This document shows positions 1 through 11,400 of a stretch of DNA of 21,041 bases, in pieces. Source of the stretch: Euperipatoides rowelli (lineage: Eukaryota > Onychophora > Udeonychophora > Euonychophora > Peripatopsidae). Position numbers and translations under genes: made by a program. Below the pieces are notes generated by a model, which saw only the letters and a list, made by a program, of their open reading frames with translations, was not told the origin of the DNA and ran no database searches. Positions within the stretch are counted from its first letter, which is position 1. Each line of letters opens with the position of its first letter. Location of the stretch: assembly GCA_003024985.2 (NCBI GenBank), contig PXIH01S0001525.1. One strand, written 5' to 3'.

Positions 1-616
1 TATAAATATACAGTATATACACTAAGTATATACTATAGCCTATATATAAATACTATGTATGTATAACTTTTTTCATGGAGAAATATTAAACATCCACTAT
101 CAGCGTTTTCAGCTTCAATCCGTTATAGTTTAATGATGTATATAATTCTCTTCTAATGGAAAAAATGAAGCCTTTAAAAATGATAATAAACATCTTTTTG
201 ACTTTTATATAGTTCTGAATTAAATATCACTGTCAAAAAAGGCAAAACAACATTGGTTGGATGATCTTGAAAGCGATTGTCTGGTTGCCTCAACAAATTT
301 TACTCACAAATAAATAAAGTTATAGGCTAAGTAATATTGAATGTAAAAAAAAAGTATGTCATTTTTCCAAAAAAAATTATTTGGAATCACTAATTTTATT
401 GATATTTTTCAATTTTTTTGAACTTGGCTAATTCTTACTCACTGCTTGATGTTCACCTTGATAATCATGATACTCTTCAATTGGAAGTATCCATGAATTT
501 GTCTAAGATTAGTAACAACTGTCAATCTTCTTCATCGTACAATGGAGTTATAAACTTTTACTCTTATTCTTAAAACATTACCCAAAGTGGCTAAACTAGC
601 AGGTCCTCATCATTAA
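1..616. other. AT-rich flank, no gene seen
   Basis: The first 65 bases are TA-rich (tatata/tacta steps). Up to about 616 there are poly-A/poly-T runs and no open reading frame with recognisable content. The LINE remnant that starts near 617 may extend further left in decayed form. No exon matching the minus-strand repeat protein was found here. Confidence 0.4.
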
Positions 617-1290
617 TGTCCTATCTCCATTACATCTTCATTTGTTAAACTACGAAAATATTTCAAATCATATTTTACCTGTACTTTTGCCTAAGTTATA
701 TCTTTTCCAGTTTAGTGGGATGCCAAATAGATTTACTTCACAATACTTAGCAATTTATGTTCATCATGTTCTTAATGTTTTGGAATCATCCTCTAAGTCA
801 GTGTGTACTATTATCATATTGACTTTAATAAGACTTATCAATCAGTCAATAATTGGATTGAATTACTTAACTTAAAATACCACAAATTATGTTTAATAAA
901 CAAAATAATTCCAAATTTAGGTTCTATGGTTCTAACAGAGTTCCTCATGGGTCTGTTCTAGGTAATTTAGTTTTTGCAATCTTGATCAATAATATAGTAT
1001 TAAAAAGTTAAAACCACCTTAAATTTGTAGATGATTTATCTGTTTCTTGAACAATTGACCAATCAAATATGACCAGGCCACAATTAGTGGCCAATCAATT
1101 AGTGACTAAGATTGAATTAATTAAAATGCTTATTAATTCCCCCCCCCCCAAAAAAAAAAAAGAAGCAATTTAATCATTCATAGATTTGTAAAAATTATAC
1201 CTAATCCTATTGTATCCTTGAATCGACACACACTTGATGAACTTATGTGTAAAAATCTTGGGACTATTTATATAAAATGATATTTTACTC
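617..1290 (+). mobile_element. Decayed LINE reverse transcriptase fragment (Jockey/CR1 group)
   Basis: Across shifted frames on the plus strand the RT landmarks appear in the right order. CPISITSSFVKL lies near 617, the QFSGMPNRFTSQYL block near 710-755 (family QFGG..G.ST...L), and IDFNKTYQSVNNWIELL near 820-865 (family DFSKAFDxVxH). VPHGSVLGNLVFAILINNI lies near 933-995 (family VPQGSVLGP) and KFVDDLS near 1021-1045 (family YxDDxx). A KNLGTIYIK piece near 1252 matches the post-RT 'K.LGV.I' step. The frame is broken by at least two frameshifts and stop codons, so it is dead. Clade assignment is from motif style only. Confidence 0.7.
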
Positions 1291-1510
1291 TCTCCCCAAC
1301 CTTCTCCAGTAAAATATAAAATAAAAATAAAATATCCATAAGGTGTGTTGCTGGCATCTTGCCAAGCCAATGTTTAAAACATTTACCCTTCCATTAGTAA
1401 ATTGTAAGTAAATATTTTTTTAAAAATAATGATTTAATAAATACTTACTAAAATTATTTCTAAAAAAGATTTTAAAAATAAATAAATTTATTTGTAACTT
1501 CTGGTAATTA

Positions 1511-2046
1511 GTGGTAGTAGCATTATTGGTGATAGTAATATTACTGGTGGTAGTAGTAGTAGTAGTACTGGTGTTAGTAATAGTACTGGTAGTAGAAGTA
1601 GTACTGTTAGTAGTAGTACTGGTGATAGTAGTACTGGTGGTAGTAATAGTAGTACTGGCCATAGTAATACTGGTGGCAGTAATAGTACTGTGTTAGTAGT
1701 ACTAAAAGTGTAGTAGTAGTAATGGTGGTAGTAGAAGTTCTGGTAGTACTATTAGTACTGGTAGTAGTAGTATTGGTGATATTACTAGTACTGGTGGTAG
1801 TAGTAATAGTACTTGTGGAGTAGCACTGATGGTAGTAGTATTATTGATGGTAGTAATAGTAGTAGTACTGGTAGTAGTATTAGTAGTAGTGGTAGTTTTA
1901 GAACTGGTGGTAGTATTAGTGCTGGTGGTAGTAGTACTGGTGATAGAAATATTACTGGTGGTAGTATTATTATTGGTGGTAGTATTATTACCAGTGGTAG
2001 TAGAAGTAGTACTGGTAGTAGTAGTAGTTGTGGTCTTAGGACTACC
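1511..2046. repeat. Degenerate GGT/AGT/ACT trinucleotide array
   Basis: About 535 bases made almost entirely of NNT-type triplets on the plus strand (ggt, agt, act, att, aat, gat), with a larger motif close to 'agt agt act ggt ggt agt'. There is a phase slip near 1688-1720. The lack of TAA/TGA leaves long frames open on both strands: Gly/Ser-rich or Val/Leu-rich forward, Thr/Asn/Ser-rich in reverse. Such frames are expected from triplet repeats and are not evidence of coding. It follows the LINE remnant and lies 173 bases left of exon 10. Confidence 0.85.
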
Positions 2047-2218
2047 TGAAGTCATCATCTTAAGAAATTTTGTAAGAATTTAGTGCTTAATTTTATATAA
2101 CTTACTAACTATCTAAGGATATTTTAAATGACATACACAGACATTCTAGAATATACATTAGGTAATAAGCCAATGAATTGTTATTAGACAACAGGAACAT
2201 CTAATTGGAATTATCTAC

Positions 2219-2454
2219 CTGATTAGCTGCTTTCATTAAAGTACTTCCTCCACTTCCTGGTTCCACTGGATTAGTAACATCATCATAAGCCTTACTACTA
2301 CAGGCATCACCATTCCCTCTACCTCCTTGACCACCATGACAGCCACCTGATCCACCGTTTTGGTGAAAAATACCAGCTCCGTGTCCTTCACCAGCCTCCC
2401 AGCCACGACCCGAAGCATCAATAACAGCATCATAATCCATTATTATATTTGAAG
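2219..2454 (-). CDS. Exon 10: glycine-rich part, repeat 3 (3'-most exon visible)
   Basis: The acceptor is TTTTTAAG|CTTCAAATA and the donor AATCAG|GTAGATAA, entering in phase 1 and leaving in phase 0, 236 bases. With exon 9 it gives HIQIKASNIIMDYDAVIDAS, then GRGWEAGEGHGAGIFHQNGG, SGGCHGGQGGRGNGDACSSK and YDDVTNPVEPGSGGSTLMK. This matches NDVIIDDMGSINSDHRG plus GPGAG...GGSGGC...YPKDFGSGG of repeat 2. The module is cut in mid-repeat, so at least one more exon should follow. No homologous continuation (GGGLIxL type) is visible between 1 and 2218. The next exon is either outside the window or is something unlike the other repeats. Confidence 0.85.
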
Positions 2455-5400
2455 CTTAAAAATAATATTAAATATGTGTATCAATATTAATATAAATATT
2501 AATATCAAAGAACCTTTTAAATATTAACACATACACATTAATTTTTCAAAACATACTTTATTTTTCAAGACACTATTAGTTGAATTAGTTTATACCCNTC
2601 TTTCTTTCCTATAATTGCTGAAGTAACCTCTAAGGACTGCTAACTACTAACAAAATTGTCCACACATTCTGTAGGAGTTAATAAATTTCAGTACCTGGAC
2701 AGACCATGCCAGATAAAATGAAAATGAAATTTATGCTTTGTGGTCTAAATCACCCATCTTCAAATTGTAAATTTGAAAAAGCAATTGTTAAATTTTATTA
2801 AAAAAGAGGAGATATGAAGTCTATTTATTGGATGTGAAGGCAATATAAACATTGAATGGAGTCTACTCTTGAAAATAAATTTACCAGCAGACCTCATTTA
2901 GTTCATGAACTGAACAAGAATATCATAATGCTAAATAGCTTTATTGTTAATCAGATACACTCCATGGTTGGATGTTTCTTAAACATTTTAGTAAGAAGCA
3001 TTGATGTTGAAGCTTCTTCATTCACACCATTTTGTTTTCAACAACTTATATATTAAACAGCTGTTACAGTTGTTTACTTTATGAAACCAGAGTTAGNCTT
3101 TCATCCATGCTACTGATGAATGATGATGGCCATAAGCCAGAAACCAGGGCAACAGTATAACAGTATATCAAGGTGAATTTGTCAGAGTTACAGTTGCAGC
3201 TTTAATAATACATGAATGTGAACTTATATACGTATTATATACATGCTTATGTATTTATATAAATCTATACAAATATAACTCTATGCATAATTTTTCACCT
3301 CACTACAAGGTGAAATGATTAGATGTTTCTTAAACATTTTAGTAAGGAGCATTAATGTTGGAGTTTCTTCATTAAAATAATATTAATAATATTAAAGCTA
3401 ATGGAATCGCTAATATTGTAAAAAATGATCCAAGTAAGTTCTCTACATTTTACACAAGAAGAAAAAAATGTTTCCGACTAGCAATAATGTTAAGCAATGA
3501 AAAAACCCCCATCAAATTTCTAAGTTAATCACCTTTAATTTATTACAATATTTCTTTTAATACTATTTTTTTTAAATTTAAAAATTGATATGTTCCCTTT
3601 TACATATTTTTTTTTTAAGTTGTTTTAAAAATTAGTCTTTTGAGTGACAAGGTTTAACTCCATTTGAAAATTAGTGAAATAAAGTACTTTAAATGTACAG
3701 GAACATAAAAAGTAGGAAATTCCAAACTTATAACCATGAGAAAACATATGTCTCTTCTTCTCTTTCAGCATCAGCATCCGTGGTAGGAAGAGATAATTTA
3801 TTAATTGAATCCTTCATTGTAAAAAGAACACACGTCTGGATACCAATAGATGTTATTACACATATTGTACATGGCAGAGATATCATCTATCGGGGAAAAT
3901 TGCAAAAATTCTAACAAGGCATAAGTCAATGATATGTACCCATTTTACATTTAACATAATATTGACCTCCGTATTTTTTTTTACTTTGGTTTGCTTGACA
4001 TGTTCCTTTTGATGCATTTATGACTAAAAGACAATAATATAACAAAACATGAAAATCTGAAAACCTTGACTTGGACTTTTTACAATAAGGATTCAATTTG
4101 GAAGAACATCTGTTTCACTTTTTTTAGTGAAGGCATATTCTACACCAGGGGTTTCCCAACCTTTTTGTACCCTAGAGCACATTCTAAAATACTGGTAAGG
4201 TGGCGGCACCATCTATATTTTCTGTAATGACAAAAATACGAAAACGAAAATATATGCGCAGATGTCAAAAACGCGGTAGAATTGGGCTTGCACCATTGGG
4301 CTTGTTACGCCTGTATTTAGACAATTCTCTGACTATCCCCATCACTACTCAATTAGGCCCTCTGCAATACATTGCACTCAAGTTCGTCCACTTTAATTTG
4401 GCACAAAAGGTGGAATTAAAGAGGTTGATTTACAAGAAAACAACTGTCTAAAATTGGTTGCCTAACCACTCACAATCAAAACAATGGTATCAGCACCCCA
4501 AGGTTAACCTGGACAAGCTTTCATTTTATGGTCCAATAACGGTGGGCACTTACAAATTGGTCGATGGGGGGGGGGGGGCACAAGAAAAGGGTTGGGAACC
4601 CCTGTTCTACATGATCAGCCAATAATTGATTAACAAATTAAATTTTTTTGGGTTCAAAATCTTAATTAATAAATTTTTTTTTTTTTTTTTCAAAAAAATA
4701 ACATTTCAAAAATATATAACTACAGTAAGTACCTTTTATCTGAATATGACCTGCTAACACCTTAGATCCACCTTGCATATAAAATTCACCATTTAAATTA
4801 ATCATAAGCTTGCTTGTAAGTTCATCTTTCTTCTGTTCTAATCTACCTCCATTTAAAATGATAAAACTATCCAGAGTAATATCTTTGGCCGAATTAATAC
4901 GACTTTCTGGTCCCATTAATAACAAGCCGTCCCTTGATATGTTAAGAGATTGAATCTGTAATAACGTCCCTTCTAAGTTTATTTTGCAGTTCTTTAAATA
5001 AGTCAAACAAGGAAGATTAACGGTGCCTTTCTATAANAATAATTTTCTGAAGATACAAATAGTGTATAACATCAAACACTTTCTCTTTCTAAACAGTCAT
5101 ATTGCCTAGGGCCAATCGTGTTTTAATACATATCACCCTAAACCTCTCCCTGTCCTCCTTTTTTTTAATGTTTTAAATGAACATACATAATAAAATAATT
5201 TTCTGAAGATTCTATCTACCCATCTAGCTACTCTATTCACAAAACTGATCCATATGCCCAACCGCCTTCCCACAAGACTATTCATCTTTCTACCCATGTA
5301 TTTATCTATATATCTATATCCATCTATCTACATTTCTTTCTCTCTATATATTAAATTCACCATAATTATACACTACCTAAGGACAATATATTGTTCTTTA

Positions 5401-8400
5401 TCATCATTATGGTATTCACTTACTTGACTAATTTCTATGTTGAAGGGAATATAGGAGTTGGCATCTGAAGCGATGTTTAGTATCATATCATCTTTCACAT
5501 GTAAAGTTCCTGTATGGTCCCCACTGATATCCTTAACATTAAGTTGTCTTCTTCCTGGATGATATAATCCATCTATTTCCACAGGCAATAATCCCACATC
5601 TGCATGCTTCCCAATATCTATCCTATCAAAGCCATAATCGTTATTGATGAAAGGGGGAACTGTTATCCAAGAAAGCCTTGTCTAAAAAAATAAAAATAAG
5701 CGAAATCTAAATAAATTAGTAATAGAATTAAAACATGTTTAATAATTACATAGCTGGATTTTGGGCCATAGCCGAGCGGTTATGCTTAGGCGTTCAAAAA
5801 TGTTTTATATTTTATTGTGACATTAGTGCATATAACATGCAGCCCAAGCATTTTTTCTAATAATTGTATTAACTTGCTTAAAAAAATAATAAATAGATAA
5901 ATTAACAATGGGCATTATTTTGAAGATTTATTAATTAAATAGAAATTATTTCAATGAAAAAAATAACAGGCAATAGCTGTCATCATGTCATTAACTGTCA
6001 TTTTGAATGAATGATTTTTTCTTTATGTAGTGACGCTATTTTCTGATTGTATGTTAAAATCTGGTAACATACCCGAATCTACAAAAAATATTCGGTACAC
6101 ACAGAACACGATATTATTTTTTACAACTCATGGTTGTAATCCTGAGAACGGTTAATCTTATTTAGAAAACAAAAGATTATTTTCCAAAATAATAAAACTT
6201 AAGATCATTAAAAGTATCAATCATTTACTTACCATTATGATAAATCATTTTCATTATTGATTTTTGTCCTCATTCAAAATTGTTAATAGCACATAAACAA
6301 ACCTCACGTTCAGTGCAATAAGGCCAGATTGCACATTTACTGATTTTTCACTTNTTCATCTTAAAATATTAAGCCTAACCTAAATTGGGTGCAAGACTTT
6401 GAAAGGTCATAATGAAAAAATCAGTAGATGTGCAATGTGGCCTTATTGCACTGATGTTTGAAGAATGATATTGTAAGCCATAATGTTCTTTTTAATCAAC
6501 GATTTAGTTCAATAACCGTACTTTGTAGATGATACATATGTAATCAATATACTATAAATATAAAGCAATTGATTTATGTGACAAGATGTTCCTGATAGTT
6601 CAGCATTTTTTAAAAATAGGTTTTTATATTCATTTCAATGCATCCTTTTTTTCATATTGACACTCTTTAACTATCTACTGAGAAGGTAAAATTAACGTGG
6701 TCAAAATTCAAAGTCTAGAGGTGGCAGATTTGCATAGTCTACTTAAGTTAAGTTGAACAACCAAACTGTAGTACATCGTTCTGAACACAGTTGGCCCACA
6801 ATATGAATTCTCAATAATTCTTTCTCCTTACTTCACCAGGTCTGTGATAAAATTATGTGATGCTTACCAAAAAAAATGTAATGAAAACAATATTGCTAAC
6901 AATTGATAATTGTGATTTTTTTGCAATAATCTTAAATCTGTACTTTACCATTCAGACATTTGGATAAACAATATGAAATCTGCATTGTTCAATTCAACTG
7001 CCAAAATTAGGGATCACTTTATGCTATGTAGTCTACAATAATACACTGGCCATCCTTCAGCATTGTGAAAGTTGAAGGTAATATTATTGGTTATGGTTCA
7101 ATGTATATTAACATTATAATATTTTATTTCTTTAATCTGGGTTTAGCGTTGTCTTAACCTGACTGTGAATTTATTTTAGCCATTAATAAAATACAATGAT
7201 TATAATCTGCAATATAAGGTATTCCGTATTGGTTGTTTTAGAATACAGCATTGTTGTATCTTTATGTTTAAAGGAATTTGTAATTTCACAAGATTAGTAT
7301 TTTACAAGTTCTTACCTGTTTGCTAGTTGCAGTAGGACCTCCATAAGTTCTTAATATTCTTTGATCGCCATCTTTAATAAAAATAGTACCAGAGCCACCA
7401 TCTTCTCCAGGACTTCCTCCACCTCCACCAACGTAATATTCACCCTGATACACACTCTGTAAATATGACAGCGACATGCGGCCACCTGCACCTCCAGAAT
7501 AACCAGAACCGCCATTTGCCTGTTTTATGAAACAAATAAACAGTTAATCAACTATCAGACATAAAGATTCATTTTAAGGATTAACTTATTTTAAGGAATG
7601 TGGATGTCATAGTTTAATTGAAAATATTTAAGAGTAACATTTTAAGATTTGCATATCATATGTAATTATATTTTTATTTTCTCTCTTATCAGTTATTATT
7701 CCTAAAAGAATATTGTAATTACTTATTTGTATATACATACTCATCATGAGCAGGAAAAAAATTATAAAAAAAAAGTAGCCATTCAATGTGTGAGCGCTTG
7801 CTCATTACAATCCAATCATATTAGAGCAGATGAATAATGGGGTGTGGCAAATTTTTAAGTCAAATTTCACAGACGCTAAAAGCTGGAAGATATAAATTAT
7901 TATTATAGCCTACAAGCTACATTTTTAGTCACTTAACTTATTTACAGTCCTAACCTTACCACAACCCTAACCTTAACTCCAACTACTACATATTAAACCC
8001 ATTATGCCCCAACCCTATGATGGTGATGAAGGGGTGAAATAATAATTTGTTTATCGATTTTGAGACTTTTGATAGCACTTCCAGTAGAAACGGATTGTAT
8101 TTGGCAGTATTTAGACATTTCTCAAATTTCCACTATTTGGGCATAGTGTTTGAGCATAGGTATTGCACCTCTTTATTATAATCAAGAGGTGCAATACCTA
8201 TGCTCAAATAACAATTTATTACTAGTAGGAGTTAGGGTTCAGCATTTGTTGAAGATTAAGACTATATAAAAAAACACAAAGCTTTCAAACCATTTGGTAC
8301 TAGTTAGTTCTTCTATAATCTGATTAGTCTGTGAAATTTCAAACTCTTGAACATTATAATGACTGATAAAAAACGAAGTATCTGGTAATTATAAAGAAAT

Positions 8401-11400
8401 TTTAACAATAAACCTGCTCTAAAATGTCAGAAACTTTGGCTTATATAAGGATTTATCTTAAGTCATTACAAGGAGTCTAGCTCTAAGAGAGTACAGATTC
8501 GAAAACAATAAAAAAAATGTTATGATATTAAACACAATAGAATATTTTATTTTGTTAATACTGGCCTCAATGATTCCAGATCCTTGAAGACGATTAGTTG
8601 ACATTCGAATGCTACCTCCACTTCCTCCACCACCCGTCTGGCTGTTTTTACCATTTGCACTAATTCTACCATCCAGTTTTAACAAATGACTGATATTCAG
8701 ATAGATCAAGCCCCCACCAGAGCCTGCATCAATCCCATAACCACCACTACCAAAATCTTTTGGGTAGATAATATCCCCATAGGCAGGTGGTGAAATGTCT
8801 CCAAATGTATTACAACCACCACTACCTCCATAACTTGCCCCAATACATGTTTTTATACCAGCACCTGGGCCAGCTGAAAAAGAGAAAACTAAAATTTTTC
8901 TATTTATTTTGATTATCTGTAATGTTAGAGTAACTATATTTGGATAAACTATGAAGATGTCTTGAGTTAACAATTGAAGATTAAATGTCTATAAATATGT
9001 CCCCTCAAGCTTTAAACATAATGGTAATTTATTTAGTTCTATACAAATTTTCAGAGGTATAACACAGCATTGGGTATTCATTTGATTGCTTTACATATAG
9101 AGTAGATCCATTAGTTAAAAAATTAAACTATCAATGTAGTGTTGTTCTGGACGATTTCAGTATTTTAGTGAAAGACTACAAGAATATTCCTGCAATATTA
9201 ATATTGTAAACCAATTGGCGAATAAAACAGGAACCATTTTAAATGCAAACAAATATTTTGTTTTTCAATCCGTATATCATGAAAACATATACTTATACTC
9301 AACAACACCTGCCCAAAATTTTTTTCGGTTTGCCTTTCCATTTTCTTGGCATGACTAAGAAGCATTTAATTTAAGAAAATATCACCAGATACTTTCTTAC
9401 AGTGAAAGAAATATTGTCAGGGAATTATTTGTCATTGCTAGCAAAGGGAAAAATTATTATATGTTTACAAAACTATATTTTTTTTCTACCATACATAAAA
9501 ATAAGGCCAGGTCGATCACTGATTTGAATCCAGAGTAACCGTTTTATCCAAATTAGACATTGTATATGCATAATCTGTATTTTAAAAGGTCAAATTTAAT
9601 GGGTTTTTAATTTTTTTTAAATTATTGATAGGAAATTTATTTTTATATTAAAAATAACATTATTAAACAAAAGTTCCACTGACAAAAAAAATAGAGGTAT
9701 GTTCCGCTTAAGGTAAAGGTTGTTTTGATTATTTTCAAAAAACCTATTAAACCTAACAAAGGATGAATTTGATTATGATTTTAAACACTTAGTCCATACG
9801 ATTTCCAGCCTTTAGCTGATAAAGATAGCGAATATTCTATAGTAAAATTATAGGATATTCTAAAGACAAGAGGTCTATAATAATAATAATAATAATCTTG
9901 CTTAGTGTAGTAAATAAATAAAATAAACAAATAATATAGTAAGTGCTACTCGTTTCTCAACACTGACATAACAAAATATCCCCCAAAATGGAGCCTATAC
10001 AATAGACGATATGGTTTTAAGGGGGTGGAGCTAAAGAAAAATATTTAAAAAATTGAATTGTAAATAACTATTATTTTTTATATTTTTTTTCTGTTGGTAT
10101 TTGACCTTTGACCTTTTTTTTTATAAGAAAAAAAAGTGCAGTTTCCAGTTTGTACAGGAAGAAAGGAAGATGGTGTATTAACTCACAATAAATACATATG
10201 TATTCACTTCAGTGTAATAAATAACATTCCTCTCTGTGATAGGAAATTTATTTTTATATTAAAAATAATTAACAAATTATATTCAATTAATAACAGTATA
10301 TTGCTTTATTTAATTTTTTTACCAACATCGCAGAATAATTTGTTTAAAAATTTCAAATGGTATGGGGGCGGGGAGGTTGGGTCTACACCATATAAATATA
10401 AATTTATTATATCAGATTCTACGGGCAGATGCATATATTGGTATTGTTAAATTTAATCATTTTTTGAATCATATAATGGCGGTGGAGCCAACGGACATTA
10501 CTCTGCCCCCTTTAATTAAAAATACAACTATCTTGTTATTACTTTTTAATTATCAAGAAGTTAATGCTTCAATAGATTTAAATCAGGATGGTAAATTTGT
10601 TTATAAAGTTTTTAGAAAACAATATGAGGAATATATTCTAACTCAATTGGTAAAATTGTGGAAGCCATGTTTGAGGGTGTTGAAGATATTTTTAATCTCC
10701 CCCAATGTGTATGATTTTGCATTTCAATCGGTTATGAAGATCATCTCACTTAAGAAATATTGTTTAATAAATTTAAATTAATAATAGATGACAATTGTAT
10801 GTTTTGTGGTTCTGATTGACACCTTAGAAAATATTTTCTGTAGATGTCCATATGTCAATGTCATCAGGCAATTTGTTTTCAGGTGGTTTGATAGAGATTT
10901 TGGTCAAAATAGTATTTAGTGTTGGGACCATTGCTGTTTTCATTCTATCTTAGTGATATACATAAAGCCATATCAGCTACGATCCTTTTGTTTGCTGATG
11001 ATACTAAAATAATGTATAGAATAATTGACCATACATCTGATGATGTTCAATTTCAAACAGAAATTCTTAAACAAGATGGTTTCATACACGGTATTGCTTT
11101 AAATCCGAGCAAATGTAAAATCATCTCATTCTCAAAAAAGAGAAATGTGATTGATTTCAAATAATAACCTTGACCTAGTACCACTAGAATGAGTATCTGA
11201 GATAAAAGATTTGGGTGTGACTTTGGATAATATCGCAAAAAGGGCAAGCAAAAGTCTGGGTTACCTAAGACATATTACTTTTCATCGTGATAATTGCTAC
11301 TTACTACTCTATCTTTTAAATATTTTGATTAGACCTATACTTAATTATTACTCTGTAATTTGGTGCAATATAAATAAATCTGGCCGACATAAATTTGAAT

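Noticed and set aside
1829-2083. Val/Leu-rich and Gly/Ser-rich plus-strand open frames
   Set aside because: They are different frames of the triplet repeat array; low-complexity triplets leave several frames open without coding.
3693-3914. Plus-strand 73-codon frame
   Set aside because: There is no recognisable domain, no splice context and no relation to neighbouring exons; chance frame in intron DNA.
4200-4451. Basic 83-codon frame on the plus strand
   Set aside because: It lies wholly inside the hAT-like MITE and has no transposase motif.
5373-5423. Extension of exon 8 to the end of its open frame (donor at 5376-5377)
   Set aside because: That donor would leave phase 2, which does not match exon 9, while CAA|GTAAGT at 5424 is strong and keeps frame.
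7950-8000. Telomere-like ccctaa units
   Set aside because: Only isolated, imperfect 'ccctaacc' words occur; there is no tandem array.
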